DNA from: DATFPQ01 sp035264765
Lineage (GTDB): Bacteria > Actinomycetota > Actinomycetes > Actinomycetales > Angustibacteraceae
Direction: 5' to 3'
Assembly (NCBI GenBank): GCA_035264765.1
Contig: DATFPQ010000023.1
Span: forward strand, 1 to 55,048
DNA length: 55,048 nucleotides
This document shows, one piece after another, positions 32,545 through 39,434 of the stretch. Position 1 is the first letter of the stretch. The number at the start of each line of letters is the position of its first letter. The notes beneath the pieces are model-generated. The model was not told the DNA's origin. It was given only the letters and a program-made list of their open reading frames with translations, and did not search any database. A program made the position numbers and the translations under genes.

Positions 32545-33189
32545 TCAGGCCTCGTCCCCGACGACGTCCTGCGGCAGCGACCCGGCGTTGTGCTCCTCGA
32601 GAACCCACCGGTCGCCGTGCTCGAGCAACAGGCTCCAGTGACAGTTGTTCAGCCCGCCCACAACGGGCCAGGACGCCCTTGGGACGCCCAGCAGCGTCTG
32701 CAACCCGCTGCTGACGGCCCCGCCGTGCGACACCGCGACGAGGAGCTGCCCCACGGCAAGTCGCGCGGCGTGCTCGTTGATCGCGGCGGCCACGCGGTTG
32801 CCGACCTCGTAGCGGAGTTCACCGTCGCCGCCGGGCCGCACGTCCTTACCGCTGCGCCACGCCTCCCGCTGCAGGCCGTGCGCGGCGTCGATCTCGGCCG
32901 CCGTCATGCCTTGCCACGAGCCGGCGTAGGTCTCCCGCAGCCGAGCGTCGACCGCCAGCGGCAGGCCGGTCAGCTCGGCCAGGGGTCCGGCGGTGTCGCG
33001 GGCGCGTCGCAGGTCCGAGCTCACCAGCCGGTCGGGGTGCAGCCGGGCCAGCAGCCGCGCGGCGCGCGTGGCCTGCACGCGACCCACCTCGTCGAGGTCG
33101 ACGTCGGTCTGGCCCTGAAACCGGTCCTGGGCGTTCCAGGACGTCTGGCCGTGCCGCAGCAGCAGCACGCGCCGGACGGCACGCCTCAC
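32545..33189 (-). CDS. Histidine phosphatase, probable glucosyl-3-phosphoglycerate phosphatase by synteny
   Basis: 214 residues, GTG start overlapping the rsfS stop as GTGA. The RHG phosphohistidine motif is LLLRHGQTSWN at the N-terminus. SSDLRRARDTAGPLAELTG, LRETYAGSWQGMTAAEIDA and the second catalytic His in AVSHGGAVSSGLQTLLG follow. NNCHWSLLLEHGDRWVLEEHNA is the typical end. In mycobacteria the gene in this position after nadD and rsfS (Rv2419c) encodes GpgP, which dephosphorylates glucosyl-3-phosphoglycerate in methylglucose lipopolysaccharide synthesis. Order and motifs agree here, but the substrate is inferred by position only. Confidence 0.85.
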   Translation of the reverse strand: MRRAVRRVLLLRHGQTSWNAQDRFQGQTDVDLDEVGRVQATRAARLLARLHPDRLVSSDLRRARDTAGPLAELTGLPLAVDARLRETYAGSWQGMTAAEIDAAHGLQREAWRSGKDVRPGGDGELRYEVGNRVAAAINEHAARLAVGQLLVAVSHGGAVSSGLQTLLGVPRASWPVVGGLNNCHWSLLLEHGDRWVLEEHNAGSLPQDVVGDEA

Positions 33190-33614
33190 GCCCAGGCCGA
33201 GGGGGCGGCGCCGTCGGGACCCTCGCCGACGGACGGCTCACGGCGGCGTCCGCGCGCCGACTCGGGGAGCTCGATCGAGGGGCAGTCGCGCCACAGCCGC
33301 TCGAGGTCGTAGTAGGCGCGCTCCTCGTCGTGCTGCACGTGGATGACGAGCTCAGCGTAGTCGAGCAGCACCCAGCGACCCTCGCGCTCGCCCTCACGGC
33401 GCAGCGGCTTGGCGCCGTGGGCGCGCAGAGCGTCCTCCACCGCATCGACGATCGCGCCGACCTGGCGGTCGTTGGGCGCGGACGCGACGACGAAGGCATC
33501 GGTGATCACCAGCTGCTCGCTCACGTCGATGGCGACGACATCGGTGGCGAGCTTGTCGGACGCGGCCTCGGCGGCGACGACGGCGAGCTCGCGCGCGCGG
33601 TCGGACGCGGTCAC
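33186..33614 (-). CDS. rsfS: Ribosomal silencing factor RsfS
   Basis: 142 residues, GTG start. RsfS binds ribosomal protein L14 and blocks subunit joining when nutrients are low. Core motifs: ELAVVAAEAASDKLATDVVAIDVSEQLVITDAFVVASAPNDRQV, KPLRREGEREGRWVLLDYAELVIHV and YYDLERLWRDCPSIELP. The last 25 residues are an extra low-complexity tail. It follows nadD after 93 bp, as in most actinobacteria, and is coupled to the phosphatase gene. Confidence 0.95.
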   Translation of the reverse strand: MTASDRARELAVVAAEAASDKLATDVVAIDVSEQLVITDAFVVASAPNDRQVGAIVDAVEDALRAHGAKPLRREGEREGRWVLLDYAELVIHVQHDEERAYYDLERLWRDCPSIELPESARGRRREPSVGEGPDGAAPSAWA

Positions 33615-33707
33615 GGGTCACTCCTTCGGCAGTGCGGGCGACCGCCGGCAGGGGCGCCGCGGTCTCCCTCAGTCTCCCACGGCGAGCCCAGGGCCCTATG
33701 GAGCCGG

Positions 33708-34334
33708 CTACGGGTCGCTGGGACCCCCCGGCCGGTAGAGCCGGTACTTGGCGATGAACTGCACGACGCCGTCCGGCACGAGGTACCAGACCGGCTCGCC
33801 CGCCCGCACGCGCTCGCGGCACGCGGTCGAGGAGATCGCCATGGCCGGGACCTCCATCAGGCTGACCCGCTCGGCGGGCAGGCCGTCGCCGGACAGCTCG
33901 TGGCCCGGCCGGTTGACGCCGACGAACTGGGCCAGCTCGAACAGCTCGTCGACGGCCTTCCAGGACAGGATCTGCGCCAGGGCGTCCGCACCGGTGATGA
34001 AGAACAGGTCGCTGCCCGGGTACTGCTGGCTCAGGTCGCGCAGCGTGTCGATGGTGTACGTCGGACCAGGCCGCTCGACGTCGACCCGGCTGACCGTGAA
34101 CCGTGGGTTGGACGCCGTCGCCACGACCGTCATCAGGTAGCGCAGCTCGGCCGGGCTGACCTCCCGGTCGTCCTTCTGCCAGGGCTGGCCGGTCGGCACG
34201 AAGATGACCTCGTCGAGGTCGAAGACGCTCTGTACCTCGCTGGCTGCCACAAGGTGTCCGTGGTGGATCGGGTCGAATGTCCCGCCCATCACCCCGATCC
34301 GGCGGCGCGCCGGGCCGTCGTCCGCCGGCGTCAT
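33708..34334 (-). CDS. nadD: Nicotinate-nucleotide adenylyltransferase
   Basis: 208 residues. NadD transfers AMP to nicotinate mononucleotide in NAD synthesis. The nucleotidyltransferase motif GGTFDPIHHGHLVAASEV is near the N-terminus, and the signature ISSTACRERVRAGEPVWYLVPDGVVQFI is near the end. VPTGQPWQKDDREVSPAELRY and FFITGADALAQILSWK are also typical. The protein starts at MTPADDGPARRRIGVMGG. Confidence 0.96.
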   Translation of the reverse strand: MTPADDGPARRRIGVMGGTFDPIHHGHLVAASEVQSVFDLDEVIFVPTGQPWQKDDREVSPAELRYLMTVVATASNPRFTVSRVDVERPGPTYTIDTLRDLSQQYPGSDLFFITGADALAQILSWKAVDELFELAQFVGVNRPGHELSGDGLPAERVSLMEVPAMAISSTACRERVRAGEPVWYLVPDGVVQFIAKYRLYRPGGPSDP

Positions 34335-34360
34335 TGCCCGGAACCCTGCGCGGCCAGGGG

Positions 34361-34513
34361 TCAGTGCCGCTTGTTCGAGGTGTTGCGGAAGGTCCAGACC
34401 AGGCCGAGCAGGGCGATGAAGATGACTATCACCATCAGGCCGAACGACAGCGGGGACATCGGGAGCTCGCGCACCTGCTCCGCGGTCCCCTCGGACAGCA
34501 ACCTCAGGTTCAT
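34361..34513 (-). CDS. Small single-pass membrane protein (50 residues)
   Basis: ATG 34513 to TGA 34361. The sequence begins MNLRLLSEGTAEQVRELPMSP. A transmembrane segment follows (about 22-42, LSFGLMVIVIFIALLGLVW), then the short basic tail TFRNTSNKRH. Small proteins with the ELPMSP-then-membrane pattern are common in actinobacteria just upstream of nadD. Function unknown. It ends 26 nt before nadD, so the two are probably cotranscribed. Confidence 0.8.
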   Translation of the reverse strand: MNLRLLSEGTAEQVRELPMSPLSFGLMVIVIFIALLGLVWTFRNTSNKRH

Positions 34514-34641
34514 ATCGTGCGCTCCGTCCTCGGCGTCCTGGACGCGGCGTTCCCGGCCCTGCTCCCGGGACGCCGTCGCGTACAGTCTGTCAGAAGCCCA
34601 GCGAGGCCCTGCGAACGCCCCGTCTCACCCAAGGAGCAGTC

Positions 34642-35673
34642 ATCGACGTCCCGACCCTGACGGTCGTCGTGCCGGTCTACGACGAGGCGCAGGTGCTCCC
34701 CTTGTTCGCCGAGCGGCTGCGGCCGGTGCTCGACGGCTTCGGCGAGTCCTACGAGGTGCTGACCGTCGATGACGGCAGCACCGACGCGACCCCGGTGCTG
34801 CTGGAGCGGATCCGCCGGGAGTGGCCGCAACTGCGGGTCGTTCGGCTACGGGCCAACAGCGGACACCAGGCGGCGCTGTCCGCCGGCCTGGCCCGAGCCC
34901 GCGGCGACTGGGTCGTGACCATCGACGCCGACCTACAGGACCCGCCGGAGGTGATCGGCGCCATGCTGCAGGCCGCGCGCTCGCAGGGCGCCGACGTCGT
35001 CTACGGCGTCCGGACCGACCGCAGCACCGACTCGGCGTTCAAGCGGATGACCGCCACGGCGTTCTACCGGTTGATCGGCCGGGTGTCGGGGACGGCCGGG
35101 CCCGCCCAGGCCGGTGACTTCCGGCTGATGAGCCGGGCCACGGTCGACGCCGTCAACGTCCTGCCCGAGCACCACCGGGTGCTGCGGCTGGTGGTCCCCG
35201 CGCTCGGCTTCCCGAGCGTGTCGGTCGGCTACCGCCGGGAGGCCCGCGCGGCCGGCCGCTCCAAGTACCCGTTCGCCCGGATGGTCCGGCTCAGCATCGA
35301 CGGCCTCACCGGCTTCTCGATCGCGCCGCTGCGCCTCGCCACCTGGTTCGGCCTGGGCGGTGCCCTCATCGCCGCGGCCCTGCTGCTGTACGCCTTCGGG
35401 GCCTTCATCACCGGACACACGACCCCCGGCTGGACCTCGACGTTTCTCGTCGTCGCCGCGGTCGGCGCCGTGCAGCTGCTGTGCCTCGGCGTGCTTGGTG
35501 AGTACGTCGGGCGCATGTACACGCAGCTGCAAGGGCGTCCCTCCTACTTCGTGGCGTACGACTCGGACGACGTGGACCTCGACCCGCGCGCGACGGACGC
35601 GTCCGCGTGGGCTCAGGGACGGCGCGCGGTCACCAGCAGCGAGACACCCGGCAGCGAGCGCACGGGCAGGTAG
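34642..35673 (+). CDS. Family 2 glycosyltransferase (polyprenyl-phosphate sugar transferase type)
   Basis: 343 residues if it starts at ATC 34642; the first conventional in-frame start, GTG 34669, would remove most of beta-strand 1. AAGGAG lies 5 nt before the ATC, and reading ATC gives IDVPTLTVVVPVYDE, the expected GT2 N-terminus. No in-frame ATG, GTG or TTG occurs upstream near the site. The GT-A domain has VDDGSTDAT, LRANSGHQAALSAGL and TIDADLQDPPEVI (the DxD motif). Two C-terminal membrane segments (about 240-264 and 275-300) are followed by LGEYVGRMYTQLQGRPSYFV, typical of GtrB/DPM-like enzymes. These put a sugar on undecaprenyl or polyprenyl phosphate. It converges on and overlaps the methyltransferase gene by 61 bp. 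Confidence 0.85.
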   Translation: MDVPTLTVVVPVYDEAQVLPLFAERLRPVLDGFGESYEVLTVDDGSTDATPVLLERIRREWPQLRVVRLRANSGHQAALSAGLARARGDWVVTIDADLQDPPEVIGAMLQAARSQGADVVYGVRTDRSTDSAFKRMTATAFYRLIGRVSGTAGPAQAGDFRLMSRATVDAVNVLPEHHRVLRLVVPALGFPSVSVGYRREARAAGRSKYPFARMVRLSIDGLTGFSIAPLRLATWFGLGGALIAAALLLYAFGAFITGHTTPGWTSTFLVVAAVGAVQLLCLGVLGEYVGRMYTQLQGRPSYFVAYDSDDVDLDPRATDASAWAQGRRAVTSSETPGSERTGR

Positions 35674-36314
35674 CGCTCGGCGGTGATCACACCGCGGAGG
35701 CCGGTGTTGACCAGCGGCGAGAGCTCGTCCAGGTCGCTGCCGGTGCTGAACCGGCGCCGGAGCTGCACGACCGGCCGCAGCAACACGTTCCAGCTGCGCA
35801 CCGGGCCGATCGCGAAGCCGCCCCGCACCAGCAGCGCGGTCAGGGTCGGACGGGTGTAGCGCCGCACATGGCCGACGGCCTCGTCGTGGGCCGACCACAG
35901 TGCCGGGTCGCACGGCACGGCCACCACGAAGGAACCGCCGGGGCGCAGTGCCCGCCGTACCTCACGCACGGCCGCGTCGTCGTCGTCCAGGTGCTCGAGG
36001 ACGTCGAAGGCGACCACCAGGTCGAGGCTGGCGTCGGCCACCGGGAGCCTGGTGGCGTCGGCGCGCAGGGTCGCCAGCCCACGGCCGCGTGCGACGCCGG
36101 CGCCCTCCGCCCCGTACTCGAGCGCCGTGGCGCGCCAGCCGAGGTCCCGCAGCACGCGCGTGTTGCCGCCGCCCGCCGCTCCCACGTCGAGGGCGGTGCC
36201 GGGCCGCAGCCCCCGGACCTCACGTGCCAGCAGGTACCGACGCTCGCGGTACCACCAGTGCGCGTCCTCGAGCTCGGCCAGCTTGCGGACCTCTGTCGCC
36301 TCCACGGCGGCCAT
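35613..36314 (-). CDS. Class I SAM-dependent methyltransferase
   Basis: 233 residues from ATG 36314; the longer frame to 36398 runs into a repeat element and is rejected. Motif I is ALDVGAAGGGNTRVL, followed by the acidic ATALEYGAEG loop. LVVAFDVLEHLDDDDAAVREVRRALRPGGSFVVAVP covers motifs II and III, and HDEAVGHVRRYTRPTLTALLVRGGFAI is typical of methyltransferases found with polysaccharide or lipid-linked glycosyltransferases. The N-terminus has ELEDAHWWYRERRYLL, a common feature of this subfamily. The substrate is unknown. It is paired tail to tail with the GT2 gene. Confidence 0.85.
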   Translation of the reverse strand: MAAVEATEVRKLAELEDAHWWYRERRYLLAREVRGLRPGTALDVGAAGGGNTRVLRDLGWRATALEYGAEGAGVARGRGLATLRADATRLPVADASLDLVVAFDVLEHLDDDDAAVREVRRALRPGGSFVVAVPCDPALWSAHDEAVGHVRRYTRPTLTALLVRGGFAIGPVRSWNVLLRPVVQLRRRFSTGSDLDELSPLVNTGLRGVITAERYLPVRSLPGVSLLVTARRP

Positions 36315-36347
36315 CCTGCCAGGCGCCCGGATTGACGCGCGGATTGG

Positions 36348-36384
36348 CGCGGGGTGACCCAGCGACGATAGGTGCGTAGCTGGG
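36348..36384 (+). repeat. Intergenic repeat, copy 1 (hairpin-forming)
   Basis: 37 bp that match 46233-46269 (opposite strand) at 35 of 37 positions. In this copy GCGGGGTGACCCAGC and GCTGGGTGACCCCGC, extending to 36393, form near-perfect 15-bp inverted arms around a 15-nt centre. It is non-coding, between the methyltransferase start and the proA stop. Confidence 0.8.
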
Positions 36385-36437
36385 TGACCCCGCGACATTC
36401 GCGGAGTGCAGTAACCGGGCCCAGGGGCGCCAGAACG

Positions 36438-37760
36438 TCAGGCGCGTACGTGCCCGTCGCCGGTGACCACCCAGGTCGTGGTGGTCAGCTCGGCCAGCCC
36501 CATCGGACCCCGGGCGTGCAGCTTCTGGGTCGAGATGCCGATCTCGGCTCCAAGCCCCAGCTCGCCCCCGTCGGTGAACCGGGTCGACGCGTTGACCATG
36601 ACCGCGGCCGCGTCGACCTCGGCGACGAACCGGCGGACGGCGGCGACGTCCTCGCTCACGATGGCCTCGGTGTGCCCGCTCGACCAGCGCCGCACGTGCT
36701 CGAGCGCGTCGTCCAGCGAGTCCACCACGCGCACGGCCAGGTCGAGGGAGAGGTACTCGCGCGCCCAGTCCTCGTCGGTCGCGCCGGTCACCGGGACGCC
36801 GGCTGCCGAACCGGCCGCCTGCACCGATGCGTCGCCATGCAGGGCCACCCCGGCGTCCCGCAGGGCCGGGACGACGAGCGGCAGGAACCGTTCGGCTGCC
36901 GCGCGATGCACCAGCAGGGTCTCGGCGGCGTTGCACACGCTAGGGCGATGCGCCTTGGCGTTCACGGCGATCGCCACGGCCTTGTCCAGGTCGGCCGCGG
37001 CGTCGACGTAGACATGGCAGTTGCCGACGCCGGTCTCGATCACCGGGACCGTGGAACCCTCCACGACCGTGCGAATCAGATCGGCCCCGCCGCGCGGGAT
37101 CAGCACGTCAACCAGGCCGCGGGCGGTCATCAAATGCCGCACCGCCTCCCGGCCGCCGCCGTCCAGGAGCACGACCGCGTCCGCGGGCAGGCCGCAGGCC
37201 TCCAGCGTCCGGCGCAGCACGTGGACCAGCGCTCGGTTGGTGCGCTCGGCCGCCGAGCCACCACGCAGGACCACCGCGTTGCCGCTCTTCAGCGCCAGGC
37301 CCGCCGCGTCGACCGTGACGTTGGGCCGCGCCTCGTAGACCATAGCGACGACGCCCATCGGCACCCGGGTCTGGCGGACCTCCAGCCCGTTGGCCAGCCG
37401 CTGCCCGCGCACCACCTCCCCCACCGGGTCCGGCAGCGCGGCAAGGTCGCGCAGGGCATCCGCCACCGCGCCGACCCGGCCTGCGTCCAGGCGAAGCCGG
37501 TCGAGCAGCCCGCTCGCCAGCCCCGACTCCGCGCCCGCCCGCAGGTCCTCGGCGTTGGCGCGCTCGATGTCGGTCGTGGCGGCCACCAGCGCGTCGGCCA
37601 TCGCGAGCAGCAGCCGGTCCTTGTCCCCCCGGGTCAGCGGGCGCACCGCACGGCTGGCCTCCCGGGCACGCGCACACACCGCGAGCACGCCCTCGCGCGT
37701 GGTGACCGGCTGCGCCTCAGCGGCGGCCGGCGCGGGACGGGACGACGTCGGAGCTCTCAT
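36438..37760 (-). CDS. proA: Gamma-glutamyl phosphate reductase
   Basis: 440 residues from ATG 37760 (a GTG two codons upstream is also possible). ProA reduces gamma-glutamyl phosphate to glutamate semialdehyde for proline synthesis. The aldehyde-dehydrogenase fold is clear: VRQTRVPMGVVAMVYEARPNVTVDAAGLALKSGNAVVLRGG, and GNCHVYVDAAADLDKAVAIAVNAKAHRPSVCNAAETLL with the catalytic Cys. The end is TRFTDGGELGLGAEIGISTQKLHARGPMGLAELTTTTWVV. It is separated from proB by a hypothetical gene and a hairpin. Confidence 0.97.
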   Translation of the reverse strand: MRAPTSSRPAPAAAEAQPVTTREGVLAVCARAREASRAVRPLTRGDKDRLLLAMADALVAATTDIERANAEDLRAGAESGLASGLLDRLRLDAGRVGAVADALRDLAALPDPVGEVVRGQRLANGLEVRQTRVPMGVVAMVYEARPNVTVDAAGLALKSGNAVVLRGGSAAERTNRALVHVLRRTLEACGLPADAVVLLDGGGREAVRHLMTARGLVDVLIPRGGADLIRTVVEGSTVPVIETGVGNCHVYVDAAADLDKAVAIAVNAKAHRPSVCNAAETLLVHRAAAERFLPLVVPALRDAGVALHGDASVQAAGSAAGVPVTGATDEDWAREYLSLDLAVRVVDSLDDALEHVRRWSSGHTEAIVSEDVAAVRRFVAEVDAAAVMVNASTRFTDGGELGLGAEIGISTQKLHARGPMGLAELTTTTWVVTGDGHVRA

Positions 37761-37837
37761 GCGCACCAGCCTAGGCGGCCCCCGATGGCAGGCGGCAGCC
37801 CGACCGACATGACCAACAGCCCTTCCAGCCGCTCACG

Positions 37838-37876
37838 GCGCCCCGCGGCCGCGATTACTCCTGTCGGCCGGGGCGC
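37838..37876 (-). terminator. Hairpin between the hypothetical gene and proA
   Basis: GCGCCCCGCGGCCG (37838-37851) pairs with CGGCCGGGGCGC (37865-37876) with one bulged base and a 13-nt loop. It lies 41 nt after the stop of the minus-strand hypothetical gene. Confidence 0.65.
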
Positions 37877-37916
37877 TTCGTCGAGCGAGGTCGGCGATGC
37901 CCCAAGACGCCGGGAC

Positions 37917-38285
37917 TCAGAACGGCGCGACGCCCGCCGCGACCAGCGGGTTCGCCGGACGCCCCGCGCCGCGCGCCCGCACCGTCTCGCGGTCGAGGAC
38001 CTCCAGCCCCACCACCCGCCAGGTCGGCAGGTCGCAGCTGACCCGGTGATCGCCCCACAGGCGCAGCGCCAGGGCGGCCGCATCGTCGACGTCCTCGGCC
38101 TCGTCCCAGTACCGCAGCTCCGCACGCCACCGGTCGTAGCGGACGGACAGCATGAACGGCCGCTCGACCACCAGCCGGTCCAGTCCGATCCGTAAGGCCT
38201 CGGCGTCGCACGGGTCTCCGGCCACGGTGAGCGTGACGTGCCACAGGGGCAGCGGGCTCTGTGACGTCACGTCGCCCTCAGCCAC
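37917..38285 (-). CDS. Conserved hypothetical protein between proB and proA
   Basis: 122 residues, GTG start. It begins MAEGDVTSQSPLPLWHVTLTVAGDPCDAE and has a ferredoxin-like pattern of strands and helices: WHVTLTVAG, ALRIGLDRLVVERPFMLSVRYDR, AELRYWDEAEDVDDAAALALRLWG, WRVVGLEVLDRETVRARG. Small proteins of this type occur at this locus in several actinobacteria and have no known function. It starts 16 nt after proB, so it is probably cotranscribed. Confidence 0.7.
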   Translation of the reverse strand: MAEGDVTSQSPLPLWHVTLTVAGDPCDAEALRIGLDRLVVERPFMLSVRYDRWRAELRYWDEAEDVDDAAALALRLWGDHRVSCDLPTWRVVGLEVLDRETVRARGAGRPANPLVAAGVAPF

Positions 38286-38300
38286 ACCGGTCCCTTCAGC

Positions 38301-39434
38301 TCAGGGGTGCAACAGCACCAGGTCGTCCCGATGAACGACCTCTCGCTCGTACGCGGGTCCGAGCTCGCGGGCGAGCTCACGGGTCGAGCGCCCCAGCAGC
38401 CCGGGAAGCTCCACCGCTCCATAGTTCACCAGTCCACGGGCGACAGCGTGACCGTTTTCGTCGCACAGGTCCACCGGGTCGCCCGCCCCGAAGTCGCCCT
38501 CGACGCCCACGACGCCCGCCGGCAGCAGCGACAGCCGGCGCTCCACCACGGCGGCCACGGCCCCGGCGTCCAGGCGCAGCCGTCCCCGCGGGCGGGTCGC
38601 GTGGGCGAGCCAGAGCAGCCGGCTGGCGCGGCGTGAGCCGGTCGGCGCGAACCAGGTGCCGACGTCGGCGCCGGCGAGGGCCTGGTCGAGCCGGTCGACG
38701 CTGGTCAGGAGGGTGGCGATGCCCGCGGTGGTGGCGATGCCCGCGGCCTCCACCTTGGTGACCATGCCGCCGGTGCCGACCCGGCTGCCGCTGCGACCGA
38801 GGCTCACGCCCTCCAGGTCGGCCGGCCGCCGCACGACGGTGACCCGCTGGGCGCCCGGCTGGCTGGGCGCGCGGTCGTACAGCGCGTCGACGTCGGTGAG
38901 CAGCAGCAGCGCATCGGCGTGCACGAGGTGAGCGACCAGCGCCGCCAGCCGGTCGTTGTCGCCGAACCTGATCTCGTCGGTGGCCACGGTGTCGTTCTCG
39001 TTCACGACGGGTACCACGCCGAGCTGCAGCAGCCGGTACAGCGTGCGGCGCGCGTTGGCGTAGTGCGTGCGGCGGATGACGTCCTCGGCCGTGAGCAGAA
39101 CCTGGCCCACGCGCAGGCCGTGCCCGCCGAACGCGGCCGTGTAACGGGCCAGCAGCCGGCCCTGCCCAACACTCGCCGCCGCCTGTTGAGTGGCCAGGTC
39201 GCGGGGACGCCGAGCCAGGCCGAGCGGCTCCAAGCCGGCCGCGATGGCGCCGGACGACACGAGCACCACCTCGGTGCCGCGCTGCCGGTGGCCCGCGAGC
39301 GCGTCCACCAGCCCCTTCAGGCGGACGTCGTCGACCATCCCGTCCGGCGTGGTGAGCGAGCTGGACCCCACCTTGACGACGACCCGACCGGCCGAGGGCA
39401 GGTCGGAACGCCGGGCGAGGGAGCTAGCGCTCAT
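38301..39434 (-). CDS. proB: Glutamate 5-kinase with PUA domain
   Basis: 377 residues, ATG start overlapping the obgE stop. ProB phosphorylates glutamate, the first step of proline synthesis, and is normally feedback inhibited by proline. The amino-acid-kinase domain shows VVVKVGSSSLTTPDG, VVLVSSGAIAAGLEPLG, VGQVLLTAEDV, VVPVVNENDTVATDEIRFGDNDRLAALVAHLV and GTGGMVTKVEAAGIATTAG. A C-terminal PUA domain (about 290-370, RLDAGAVAAVVERRLSLLPAGV, ending AYEREVVHRDDLVLL) is present as in most bacterial ProB. Confidence 0.97.
   Translation of the reverse strand: MSASSLARRSDLPSAGRVVVKVGSSSLTTPDGMVDDVRLKGLVDALAGHRQRGTEVVLVSSGAIAAGLEPLGLARRPRDLATQQAAASVGQGRLLARYTAAFGGHGLRVGQVLLTAEDVIRRTHYANARRTLYRLLQLGVVPVVNENDTVATDEIRFGDNDRLAALVAHLVHADALLLLTDVDALYDRAPSQPGAQRVTVVRRPADLEGVSLGRSGSRVGTGGMVTKVEAAGIATTAGIATLLTSVDRLDQALAGADVGTWFAPTGSRRASRLLWLAHATRPRGRLRLDAGAVAAVVERRLSLLPAGVVGVEGDFGAGDPVDLCDENGHAVARGLVNYGAVELPGLLGRSTRELARELGPAYEREVVHRDDLVLLHP

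Noticed and set aside
34669..35673. GTG 34669 as glycosyltransferase start
   Set aside because: It removes most of the conserved first beta-strand and has no Shine-Dalgarno, whereas the ATC start fits both.
35613..36398. Longer methyltransferase start at 36398
   Set aside because: The added residues are encoded by the intergenic repeat and do not resemble a methyltransferase N-terminus.
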